Positions 19,667 to 27,975 of a stretch of DNA of 45,315 bases are shown in pieces. The DNA comes from Bacteroidales bacterium (GTDB lineage: Bacteria > Bacteroidota > Bacteroidia > Bacteroidales > UBA932). Position 1 is the stretch's first letter; each line of letters starts with the position of its first letter. The notes below the pieces were generated by a model. The model had not been told where the DNA came from. It made no database searches and saw nothing but the letters and a program-made list of their open reading frames with translations. The position numbers and the translations under genes are program-made. Location of the stretch: assembly GCA_017938925.1 (NCBI GenBank), contig JAGBAO010000021.1, positions 1 through 45,315 on the forward strand. The letters run 5' to 3'.

Positions 19667-21328
19667 ATGAAAAGAATGACATATATATTGACGGTTTTCA
19701 TGGTTTTCCTGCTGACGTCATGTTCGTTGGAGGAGAAGCCTCTCGGATATGTGACAAAGGAGACATTCTATCAGACTGAAGAACAGTGCTATTCAGCCCT
19801 GAGGGGGTGCTATACGCCGCTGCATTATATCTATTGCAATACATTTCTCTATGCGACGGAAGCCTGCACGGACATCTGGTTCTGTAATTCTGCGGATCTC
19901 AATGCGCAGCTTGCCATAACTCCTGCAAAACCGGGTGTGGCAACGACTGTGTGGACATACGGTTACAAGGGTGTGGCGCGTGCTAACGAGTGTGTGGAAT
20001 GCATCGCAGCCTCTCCGCTCAAGGAATCGGTCAAGATGCCTATGGTGGCCGAAGCCAGAGCCATGAGGGCACTGTATTACTATGTGCTTACTTCCTTCAT
20101 GGGTGACGTTCCTTTCTACACCTATGCTGTCAGTGATGTTGAGGCGATGGAGGAAATAAGAATGCTTCCGAGGACATCTGCGGATCAGATCAGGGATTCT
20201 CTGTATAATGATTTGAAAGATAATGCCTTGCCATATTTTACAGAGGCAAATGGTCTGAAGTGCAGGGCCAATCAGGTGAAGAACCAGCATGCGGGATATG
20301 CCTTGAGCCTGATGCTGATGGCGAAGTTTGCGATGTGGAACGAGGCTTGGGATGATGCTCTGTATACCTTGAATCTGCTTGAGGAAACTTACGGCGAGTT
20401 CAACGAGGGCAACTTCCCGTTGGAAGATGTCAAGTGGAGCATAAAGAATCCGGATGAGAGCATTTTCGAGATCGAGCATGCCTGGGATGCCAACGGAGTG
20501 AAATTCTACGGTGGCATAGCAAGTCTGATGTGTCCTAAATGTTCCGGTGAAGGAATGTATGACGGAGTCTATATGAAGGACCTTAGCCAGACCGGTTCGA
20601 ATGCGACATCCATCAGGGCTACAAATCATTATGCTCTGTTCAGATCGGCAGATAATAAGAAATCGGAGAATGCTCAGAACAAGAACGGGCTGTTTTCTGC
20701 TATGCCGATGAAACTGAGTAATGAAACGTATGATACGGGGAAAGCCAAACGTTATTGCTCGGATATAGATCCTGATGCATTGACAAGCGGAGCGACTGCA
20801 AATGGCAGTCCGCTTGACAGGCGAATCCAGTACACTCTGGGACTGGGCAACTGGGAGACGGGAGAGACGTTTGCAAATCTGCGCACCGGGGGATTCTTCT
20901 ATGGCGGTCCGAAGTTCTGGTGTTACGGCATGACGGCAAACTATGACAGCAACAACTATCGTATCCTCAGATATGCCGATGCGGTTCTGATGCAGGCTGA
21001 ATGTCATTATGAACTCGGTAATGAGGGCAAGGCCATCGAATATCTGAACAAGACGAGAAACCGTGCTGGCATCGGAGACTATGTCTATACGACAAATGTA
21101 GAACTGCTCCGTGAAATCCAGAACGAGAGGGCTCGTGAACTCGGTGGAGAGTTCCACCGCAAGTTCGATCTTGTGCGTTGGGATATCTGGTATGAAATGA
21201 CAAAACAGTACAACGGAGAGCAGCGTGTAAAGGATAACATACGTCGTTGCCACCGTTTCTATCCGATTCCGGACACGGAATGTGCTCTTTCCGGAGGAAT
21301 ATTAACTAACGATGAATATGAACTGTAG
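19667..21328 (+). CDS. SusD/RagB-type surface substrate-binding lipoprotein
   Basis: SusD-like proteins form a lid over SusC and bind the oligomeric substrate at the cell surface. The 553-residue protein has a lipobox ending in LLTSC (Cys19). ETFYQTEEQCYSALRGCYTPL is the usual N-terminal SusD helix. ARAMRALYYYVLTSFMGDVPFY (about residues 137-158) is the conserved RagB/SusD segment, and RILRYADAVLMQAECHYELG with RNRAGIGDY and ARELGGEFHRKFDLVRW near the C terminus are family hallmarks. Its stop is one base before the next gene's preferred start. It is translationally linked to susC by a 5-base gap. Confidence 0.97.
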   Translation: MKRMTYILTVFMVFLLTSCSLEEKPLGYVTKETFYQTEEQCYSALRGCYTPLHYIYCNTFLYATEACTDIWFCNSADLNAQLAITPAKPGVATTVWTYGYKGVARANECVECIAASPLKESVKMPMVAEARAMRALYYYVLTSFMGDVPFYTYAVSDVEAMEEIRMLPRTSADQIRDSLYNDLKDNALPYFTEANGLKCRANQVKNQHAGYALSLMLMAKFAMWNEAWDDALYTLNLLEETYGEFNEGNFPLEDVKWSIKNPDESIFEIEHAWDANGVKFYGGIASLMCPKCSGEGMYDGVYMKDLSQTGSNATSIRATNHYALFRSADNKKSENAQNKNGLFSAMPMKLSNETYDTGKAKRYCSDIDPDALTSGATANGSPLDRRIQYTLGLGNWETGETFANLRTGGFFYGGPKFWCYGMTANYDSNNYRILRYADAVLMQAECHYELGNEGKAIEYLNKTRNRAGIGDYVYTTNVELLREIQNERARELGGEFHRKFDLVRWDIWYEMTKQYNGEQRVKDNIRRCHRFYPIPDTECALSGGILTNDEYEL

Positions 21329-21329
21329 C

Positions 21330-21701
21330 ATGAAGACATCGATAAGGATATTGTTTGTAACTGTAGTTCTGATGCTTGCGGCAGGCTGTCAGAAGCCGTT
21401 CGAGAAGCATTATGACCTGGCGGTTGATTCAAACGCATACACCCTTCCATATACCGGGGACACTTTCCCGCTTTATGTCTATTGCTCCGGGGCCTGGACC
21501 GCTGAATTTGATGCGGAGGTGTCGTGGATAAGGATTGAGGAGGGAACTGAGAAGGGACAGGGAAACGGTGTTGTCCGTATCACATATAAGGACAATGACG
21601 ATGCTCTTCGTCAGGTGAATCTGGTGCTCAGGAGCGGAGAGTTCACTCAGACAGTCGCTTTGGAGCAGAAGTATAACTCTACACATATGGTGGTGGAATG
21701 A
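21330..21701 (+). CDS. Small BACON-domain lipoprotein
   Basis: This is a 123-residue lipoprotein. I prefer ATG 21330, one base after the susD stop, because it gives MKTSIRILFVTVVLMLAAGC with the lipobox Cys at residue 20; ATGs at 21312 and 21318 inside susD are alternatives. The mature part is a single BACON-like beta-sandwich (YTLPYTGDTFPLYVYCSGAW, VSWIRIEEG, then a strand pair ending TQTVALEQK). BACON domains are mostly found in Bacteroidetes surface glycan-handling proteins, where they act as spacers or binding modules. The next gene overlaps its stop (ATGA). Together the two encode the same domain order found fused in the protein at 23278. Confidence 0.82.
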   Translation: MKTSIRILFVTVVLMLAAGCQKPFEKHYDLAVDSNAYTLPYTGDTFPLYVYCSGAWTAEFDAEVSWIRIEEGTEKGQGNGVVRITYKDNDDALRQVNLVLRSGEFTQTVALEQKYNSTHMVVE

Positions 21702-23275
21702 GAAGACTGGCAACATTCATGATGGCAGTAATAGTCTCCGTGTCTGCAGTGCAGGCACAGAGCATTGCTGCGCTATGGAACCTGTGTCCTAAGGGCGGTT
21801 CAGTCGTTCTTCAGTCCCATGTCGTGGCTGACATGGTCGTGGTCAGTGACTGCGACAGTCCCAATATGTCTCCATCCCTCAACGTTTCTGTCGGGACTTT
21901 GGAGAGCCGCTGGAACAGGAGGACTGCATTTGTGCAGACACCTGACGGGAAGGTGGGACTCAGACTGATCTTCGCAAGCGCAGGAGAGAACGCCCTTCAC
22001 AAGGGAGATATGGTGAAGATGGACTTCCATGGATGTAAGATTTCACGTTCGCGCAAGCCAGATGCAATCACTGTGGAAGGAGTACGTGCCGTGAATAATA
22101 TCTTGTCATGCACTCCGGGAGGAGTCATTCCTGTCAAGGAAAAGTATATATCGGAACTCACTGACCGGGACATAAACACCTATGTCACTCTCAAGGATAT
22201 CGACATAGTGTTCAAGGACGGGTCCTACTATAATGTCCATGAAGATTATACCGTCAAGATGGACGGCTGGGCGACTCTCATGAGAGATTCACAGGGAAGT
22301 GGTATATATATGCATCTGACAAATGCCTGTCCTTGGAGAAGGACAGGAAAGGAACTTCCTGCGGGAACGGGAACCCTCAGCGGCATCATTGTCAGTGAGC
22401 AGAACCGCCGCTACGGCCCTGATATGGGCCTTTATGGCATCCGTCCTCTTGATGAGTCGGATATTGCGCTGGAGTCTGGGAAGTCTCCATGGAAGACTCT
22501 TGTCGGCTGGGTAAAGCCGGAAGGAAGCGGACAGTCTCTTGATTTCGAGATATCCGGAACAGTAGGAGGACTTTTCAAGAAAGGTATTGCGAATGACAGG
22601 ATATACAACGATGTGGGAAATACTGCTGCTTTCCTGTGGACAGACAGCGGTTCGGAGGTACGTGTGTACTCGGGTTATAACAGCATCTCCCGTGAGAACC
22701 ACGGATTTGTCGGAAACTGCGCCTTGATGTTCATCGGACGCAGTGTGGACTGGTATGTCTGGGATGGAGCAGGCAATGTTGTGGACACGCGGTCGTTCTT
22801 CGTGTCATTCAACGCGTCGAAACTCAAGGGATGCGTCGCCCAGCTTGCCATAGAGTGGTCTGCCGGAACCCAGGACGGAAACAAGAGCTGGTTCTACCCG
22901 ATAGACTGGAAGGCAGAGTGTTCTGCGGATGGTGAGAACTGGTACAGCCTGCGTGATGCTGCAACCGGCTCTGAGCGGATAATGCTTCATAATGTCCCAT
23001 GGAATGACTGTGTCGTGAAAGGTTCCGGCCATGACTTCAAGAAGAAACCGAATTATGATACGGCCATGGGACCACAGCAGCATTCATTCATGCTTCCCGA
23101 GCAGGTGCTTGGATCCAAGGAGGTCATTATCAGGCTTACTCCGGCTTCGACAGACGTCGCTAAGGTCAGGGTGGAAGCTCCTACCTCATACAGAAACGGA
23201 CAGATTACAGACAAGGATACGGAACGAGAAACATGGATAAGGTTCGAGTCCATTCAAATCGATTATAAGAAATAG
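21698..23275 (+). CDS. Secreted DUF5689-like protein, paralogue 1
   Basis: The 525-residue protein has a type I signal peptide (MRRLATFMMAVIVSVSAVQA). Two regions are recognisable. One is a DUF5689-like segment, predicted OB-like (about residues 20-260), with VVSDCDSPNM, VGLRLIFASAGENALHKGD, KEKYISELTDRDINTYVTLK and GTGTLSGIIVSEQNRRYG. The other is a C-terminal beta-rich region (about 265-525) with WYVWDGAGN and FYPIDWKAECSADGENWY, which looks like a carbohydrate-binding-module-type jelly roll. The same two-region layout occurs in the products at 23278 and 26350. It overlaps the preceding lipoprotein gene by four bases. Position after susD suggests a surface glycan-binding-protein role, but the type I signal leaves its location unclear. 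Confidence 0.8.
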   Translation: MRRLATFMMAVIVSVSAVQAQSIAALWNLCPKGGSVVLQSHVVADMVVVSDCDSPNMSPSLNVSVGTLESRWNRRTAFVQTPDGKVGLRLIFASAGENALHKGDMVKMDFHGCKISRSRKPDAITVEGVRAVNNILSCTPGGVIPVKEKYISELTDRDINTYVTLKDIDIVFKDGSYYNVHEDYTVKMDGWATLMRDSQGSGIYMHLTNACPWRRTGKELPAGTGTLSGIIVSEQNRRYGPDMGLYGIRPLDESDIALESGKSPWKTLVGWVKPEGSGQSLDFEISGTVGGLFKKGIANDRIYNDVGNTAAFLWTDSGSEVRVYSGYNSISRENHGFVGNCALMFIGRSVDWYVWDGAGNVVDTRSFFVSFNASKLKGCVAQLAIEWSAGTQDGNKSWFYPIDWKAECSADGENWYSLRDAATGSERIMLHNVPWNDCVVKGSGHDFKKKPNYDTAMGPQQHSFMLPEQVLGSKEVIIRLTPASTDVAKVRVEAPTSYRNGQITDKDTERETWIRFESIQIDYKK

Positions 23276-23277
23276 AT

Positions 23278-25521
23278 ATGAAACATATTGCAAGAATATT
23301 AATCTCCCTCCTGCCGCTGCTTGCCGGCTGCAATCTGGATGATGCACATTATGTTCTGATAGAAGAACTTGACTATGCAGTTCTGGCAGAGGACGGGTCT
23401 TATGCCAAGGATGACAGTACTGCTGCCGTTCCGGCGGAAGGAGGCGTCATCGCATTCAGGATACTTTCCAATGCAGATGTCAAGGTCACTCCGCGGAGTG
23501 GAATTCCTGAATGGGCCAAGGTCAATGCTCTGGACATAGAAAAGGACAGCATCTTCCGGGTGGAGATGCAGCCGAATAACGGTTTCAGACGTGGTGTTGT
23601 CTTTGATCTTGCTCTGGAAGGGAGCGAAAAGACACTGGAACTCGTAGCGAGACAGCATGGCGTGATTCCAGTTCTGGAGTGCGCTGACCCATATGTAACC
23701 GTCAAGGGAAGTGCAGATGCACAAGAGGAATTTGTTCTGAATACCAATCTTGTTGCAGACGACCTGTCGATCGAGGTTTCATATATGTCGGGAGATTCCT
23801 GGATAACTTCCACGGAACTTGATGGCACTGTCTTGAAAGTCAGTACAATAAAGAATCCGACTGAGACTTCGCGCAAAGCAGCTGTGACGGTTTCTCATCT
23901 TGATGGATGGAACATTCGGACAGCGGTGACACTGTTTCTTACCCAGGCTTCTTCGTCAGATGCCATCGGTACTCCTGCGACTTTTGCTGAAGTCAGAGCC
24001 AAAGCGACTCCGACAGGAACGGCTGTGGAAGAGGAATATACGGTGACAGGCATAGTCATCAGTGACTGGCGCAGCCCTAATATGGCAGAGAACAGGTGCA
24101 TCCCGATAGATGAAGCAGGGACACTAAGAAATACGAATGTGTCCGATGAGACCCTTACGACTGTCGGACAGGTTGTCGATACGCTGACTGCCCGCCGTAC
24201 TGCGTACATCGAGTCAGAGGATGCGGCACTCGGATTCAGACTTTTGTTTGATGAGGCTGGAGATAACATTCTTGAACATGGCACAAGAATTACCTTGTCT
24301 CTTGCAGGAACAGTCCTTTATCAGGAACTTGATCCTGAACGCTACACCATTGCAGGTGTCAAGGGAGAGAATATCATGGAAAGCACGGCAGGCATCGCTG
24401 TGCCGGTGAAGGAGAAGACGATTTCTGAACTCACTGACGAGGACGTCTATACGTACGTAGGCGTGAAGAATGTGGAGTTCCCTGTCAAGGAAGGCTCATA
24501 CACGGATGTCAGGGAAAATCATGCTCTATGGTCTGTGGTAAATGACGGCTGTTGCAAGGAGACTCAGGGCTATTTCTATATGGATGGTTTCTCAAATATG
24601 CTTGTGGATGGTGCCGGACATGCCGTATGCACTCCTGTAAATATGCTCTGCGAGTGGAGAAAACCGGCCTCAGGAATCCCGCAAGGAGCAGGAACAGCAT
24701 ATGGAATAATCACACATGAGGATATCATACGTTATGGCGATGCCGGAAGGTATCAGCTCAGGGTCCTTGATGACAAGGGATTTGCCGGTCTGGCTTCCGC
24801 TTCCAACTGGACCACATTGGCCGGTTGGGATATGGGCAAACTGGTACCGTCACATGGTGACAAGACTGCGGTCATGGTCTGTGAAAAGACAGATGCGGAA
24901 ATAACTAAAAATGGACAGCACAGTTACAAGAGTGTAGCGGCTGGGACCAACAGGACCTGCGGAATTTCTGACACATATCGTTCCATTGAAGTGACGTCTC
25001 CGATATCAGGATGGTACAACTGGAAGGGCGGTGAGGTCGAGTCATACAACGGAATGAGGATGGAGATATCCACCGAGGGAATCAGCGGCTCGCAGATGAT
25101 GGTGGCGTTCCGTTTCTATGCCGGTATCGTGAATAATGCCGACACATACAAGGCTTTCCCGAGTCACTGGTGCGTGGATTATTCATTGGACGGTAAGGAG
25201 TACGTCCTTGCAACCAATGCAGATCTTTCAGGGCAGGAATATGTTCATTTGAGGAATATAGCGTTCACGAAACTTTCGATGGCCGGATATTCCATCTCTA
25301 CAACCACGAGTACGGCATTGGGAGCAAGTGTCCATGCCTTCACCCTTCCGGCAGAGGTCTTCGGAAAGGACAAGGTCTATGTAAGGATAAGGCCTTATGA
25401 CACTGTCGCCTCTGCCCTTCCTGCATATTTTGATGCCGAGGTCGAGAACTCGCAGGTCATGGAAAATTCAGCAGTGGTGGATTATGTATCATTCCAGGAT
25501 GTCTTCGTAAGGTATAGATGA
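23278..25521 (+). CDS. BACON-BACON-DUF5689-like lipoprotein, paralogue 2
   Basis: This is a 747-residue lipoprotein with lipobox LLAGC (Cys18). Two BACON-like repeats follow (about residues 45-135, with GVIAFRILSNADVKV and LELVARQHG; about 138-228, ending TAVTLFLTQA). Next comes a DUF5689-like segment (about 235-510) with TGIVISDWRSPNM, LGFRLLFDEAGDNILEHGT, KEKTISELTDEDVYTYVGVK and GAGTAYGIITHEDIIRYG. A C-terminal beta-rich region (about 515-747) contains WYNWKGGEVESYNGM. It is clearly paralogous to the products at 21698 and 26350. It lies 2 bases after the former and overlaps the nuclease gene by four bases. It is likely surface exposed and binds substrate; the ligand is unknown. Confidence 0.82.
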   Translation: MKHIARILISLLPLLAGCNLDDAHYVLIEELDYAVLAEDGSYAKDDSTAAVPAEGGVIAFRILSNADVKVTPRSGIPEWAKVNALDIEKDSIFRVEMQPNNGFRRGVVFDLALEGSEKTLELVARQHGVIPVLECADPYVTVKGSADAQEEFVLNTNLVADDLSIEVSYMSGDSWITSTELDGTVLKVSTIKNPTETSRKAAVTVSHLDGWNIRTAVTLFLTQASSSDAIGTPATFAEVRAKATPTGTAVEEEYTVTGIVISDWRSPNMAENRCIPIDEAGTLRNTNVSDETLTTVGQVVDTLTARRTAYIESEDAALGFRLLFDEAGDNILEHGTRITLSLAGTVLYQELDPERYTIAGVKGENIMESTAGIAVPVKEKTISELTDEDVYTYVGVKNVEFPVKEGSYTDVRENHALWSVVNDGCCKETQGYFYMDGFSNMLVDGAGHAVCTPVNMLCEWRKPASGIPQGAGTAYGIITHEDIIRYGDAGRYQLRVLDDKGFAGLASASNWTTLAGWDMGKLVPSHGDKTAVMVCEKTDAEITKNGQHSYKSVAAGTNRTCGISDTYRSIEVTSPISGWYNWKGGEVESYNGMRMEISTEGISGSQMMVAFRFYAGIVNNADTYKAFPSHWCVDYSLDGKEYVLATNADLSGQEYVHLRNIAFTKLSMAGYSISTTTSTALGASVHAFTLPAEVFGKDKVYVRIRPYDTVASALPAYFDAEVENSQVMENSAVVDYVSFQDVFVRYR

Positions 25522-26360
25522 TGAAAAGGTTATATATCGTATTGATTTTGTCTCTTATGTCCCTCCATGCATCAGCATGGGGAGGATATGAGCACACTGT
25601 GATTGCCTATGCGGCACAGGACCATCTGACTGAGAATGCGGCGAGGAACATACGCTATTATCTGGATCAGCCCATATATGAGTATGCCGAGTGGATGGAC
25701 TACACGCCGCTTCATCCTTATCCGGGATATGAACTGATGAAGAACGGTCATTGCTCCGTGATGTGGTCGGACGGTACTGTGGCAGAGGAGCCTGCTGTCG
25801 AGGATGGAGAGGGTAACGGTTATGCGGCCCTTCTGGAAACGATGGATGTTCTGAAGAATCACAGGGCTCTTCCTGATTCAGTTGTTGTGCTTCATCTTCG
25901 CTATTTCATTCATATGATGGGAGACTACCATTGTCCCGGCCATGTCCTGATCGTTGACAAGCCGGCTCAGGGAAACAGAGTCTCCGTAAGCGAATGGAAG
26001 GATAACAGATGCTGGAAGAAGATATACTACAAGACTTCCACCAACAAGAAGACGATACACTGGCTCTGGGATGCGGCGTTGCAGAATCTGCACAAGGACT
26101 GGACTTATGAGCAGTGGCGTGTGGAACTGGACACATGGCCGCAGGACAGGATAAAGGAGGCCGGAGAAGGTACGCCAAAGGAGTGGCTCCTTGCGAATGC
26201 TGTGAACGCGGCGAAGGTATTCGAGTTTTCCAGGGAAGGGGAGACATACAATGAGTCCTATTACACGGGAGTCGCACATGACATCTGCTACACCCAGCTA
26301 AGGCTTGCGATCTACCGCATGGCAAAGGTATTAAATGACTGCTTTGATTATGAAAAATAG
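25518..26360 (+). CDS. S1/P1-type zinc-dependent nuclease, exported
   Basis: S1/P1 nucleases cleave RNA and single-stranded DNA to 5'-nucleotides, and many also remove 3'-phosphates, using three zinc ions. The 280-residue protein has a type I signal peptide cleaved after LHASA, leaving mature Trp1, whose amino group binds zinc in the family. All other ligands can be assigned: His6 (WGGYEH), Asp41 (EWMD), His58 (NGHC), the HMMGDYHCPGH cluster, and the IHWLWD pair. The catalytic set therefore looks intact. It overlaps the preceding gene (ATGATGA), so it belongs to the SusCD operon, an unusual position for a nuclease. The product is periplasmic or secreted. Confidence 0.92.
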   Translation: MMKRLYIVLILSLMSLHASAWGGYEHTVIAYAAQDHLTENAARNIRYYLDQPIYEYAEWMDYTPLHPYPGYELMKNGHCSVMWSDGTVAEEPAVEDGEGNGYAALLETMDVLKNHRALPDSVVVLHLRYFIHMMGDYHCPGHVLIVDKPAQGNRVSVSEWKDNRCWKKIYYKTSTNKKTIHWLWDAALQNLHKDWTYEQWRVELDTWPQDRIKEAGEGTPKEWLLANAVNAAKVFEFSREGETYNESYYTGVAHDICYTQLRLAIYRMAKVLNDCFDYEK

Positions 26361-27969
26361 ACTTTCAGCGATATTGATGGCGTTTTTCGCATCCGTGTCA
26401 TTGAACGCGCTTTCGTTCAGTGAGATACGTGCCTTGGGCAAGGCCGGAGAGGAAGTTGCACTGTCCGATGTGCTGGAAGGCCTGGTGGTCAGCGACTACC
26501 GCTGGACCAACACTGAAACGGGAGAGAATATCGACGCCTGCATTGTGAATCTCGGAGCAAGTCTTCAGACTGCATATATCCAGAATGAAGATGGCTCTCT
26601 GGGATTCAGGGTGAAGTTCAGAAGCATATACGGAAACCGCCTGGAGAGGGGACAGAAGGTGTCTCTGGCTCTTGATGGCTGCAGGCTCCTGAAGGAAACG
26701 GATCCGGAGCGTTACACGATTCTCGGTCTTGTTCCTGAATCGGTGACAGTCCTTTCTGATGGTAATCCTCTTCCGCGCAAGGAAAGGCACGTCGGCGAAC
26801 TGAAAGATGAGGATGTCTATACGGCTGTGACCCTTCTCGGACTTGAATTCAGAAAGAAGGAGGGAGGATATATCAACGTGAATGAGAGGCATGTGCAGAT
26901 AACCTCGCTGAACGAGGGTCTGAGTCATCCTGATGTACCTGGTTACAGGTCGGCACTTGAAAATGCAGACGCATGGCCTGCTCTTCTGAGGGATGACAGG
27001 GGAGACTGGATATACATGCTTGTGAATTCGACCTGCTTATGGAGAAGAAACAACATGGGCGTTCCTCAGGGAGTCGGAGCAGTGACGGGAGTCATTGTCC
27101 ATGACAGACTGTACAGGTACGGGAACGATCTTGGCACATATTGCCTCAGGCCGATGGACATTTCAGATTTTGAAATACCACGTCAGTCTGCGACTTCATA
27201 TGAAACCGTATGTGCGTGGAACTGGGATTTCAACCGGCATGCGGAGCTCGATTTTGAAAAGAAAGGAAAGGTGAGATTTCCTCGTCCCGGTGAAGTTGTC
27301 GGCGAGAGGATAGTGGCAGAGACAGGATCCGGTTTCATATGGACGGACTCCGGTGCCTCCCTTTCTCTTGACGACGAGTTCAATGCCCGTCATTCATTCG
27401 ACGGCTGGAAACCGGCAAGGATGACCGGATCGCGCTCGAATTCTGCATTGAGGCTGGACTGCACTTGCGGGGACTGGTACAGATGGAGCGGTTCAGGAAG
27501 GATTGAAGGATACAACGGAATATATCTTCAGACTTCTCTGAAAGACATAGAGACAACTTCTCTGACTTTCAACTTCTCAATTGTTGCATCCCGTGAGCAT
27601 TCCCTCTGGGCAGAGAAGTTCCCTGTGGACTGGAAGGTGTCGTACTCGACGGATGGAGAGAATTTCGTGGACTGTCAGGAAGAAATTCTGCTCAGACCGA
27701 TAGCATTCAACAATGTGGTTCATGGAAAGAGACCAGCTGTCATCCATAACGGATGTGCTGTGGGATTCCTTGAATTCTGTATCCCGCTTCCTCTGTCTCT
27801 CCTGGGCAAGGAAGTCACGCTGCGGCTCTCTCCTCGCTCGAACAGGACGGCCACCGTCCCGGAGACTTTTGACGGCCCTTGCTGCGAAGGAAAGGCGGAA
27901 GACGTCAGGGATGCTGACAACATCATCCGTATAGGAGACATCTCGATAACCTGTCTGAAGAAAAACTAA
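26350..27969 (+). CDS. Secreted DUF5689-like protein, paralogue 3
   Basis: I choose ATG 26350, which overlaps the end of the nuclease gene and gives MKNRLSAILMAFFASVSLNA, a type I signal peptide; ATG 26335 adds five residues. The product is about 539 residues. The DUF5689-like segment (about residues 20-270) has VVSDYRWTNTETGENI, LGFRVKFRSIYGNRLERGQ, KERHVGELKDEDVYTAVTLL and GVGAVTGVIVHDRLYRYG. The C-terminal beta-rich region has WYRWSGSGRIEGYNGIY and FPVDWKVSYSTDGENF. These blocks line up one-for-one with the two paralogues upstream. No catalytic motif was seen, so a binding role is more likely than an enzymatic one. Six bases separate it from the next gene. Confidence 0.8.
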   Translation: MKNRLSAILMAFFASVSLNALSFSEIRALGKAGEEVALSDVLEGLVVSDYRWTNTETGENIDACIVNLGASLQTAYIQNEDGSLGFRVKFRSIYGNRLERGQKVSLALDGCRLLKETDPERYTILGLVPESVTVLSDGNPLPRKERHVGELKDEDVYTAVTLLGLEFRKKEGGYINVNERHVQITSLNEGLSHPDVPGYRSALENADAWPALLRDDRGDWIYMLVNSTCLWRRNNMGVPQGVGAVTGVIVHDRLYRYGNDLGTYCLRPMDISDFEIPRQSATSYETVCAWNWDFNRHAELDFEKKGKVRFPRPGEVVGERIVAETGSGFIWTDSGASLSLDDEFNARHSFDGWKPARMTGSRSNSALRLDCTCGDWYRWSGSGRIEGYNGIYLQTSLKDIETTSLTFNFSIVASREHSLWAEKFPVDWKVSYSTDGENFVDCQEEILLRPIAFNNVVHGKRPAVIHNGCAVGFLEFCIPLPLSLLGKEVTLRLSPRSNRTATVPETFDGPCCEGKAEDVRDADNIIRIGDISITCLKKN

Positions 27970-27975
27970 ATATAT

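Noticed and set aside
19793-21253. Long antisense reading frame of 486 codons opposite susD
   Set aside because: It lies wholly within a confidently identified SusD gene, shows no recognisable domains, and its rare-residue-rich composition is what the complement of a biased codon pattern gives.
22364-22378. GGGAACGGGAACC-like sequence resembling the operator repeats
   Set aside because: A single copy inside a coding region without the GTTGC half; probably chance.
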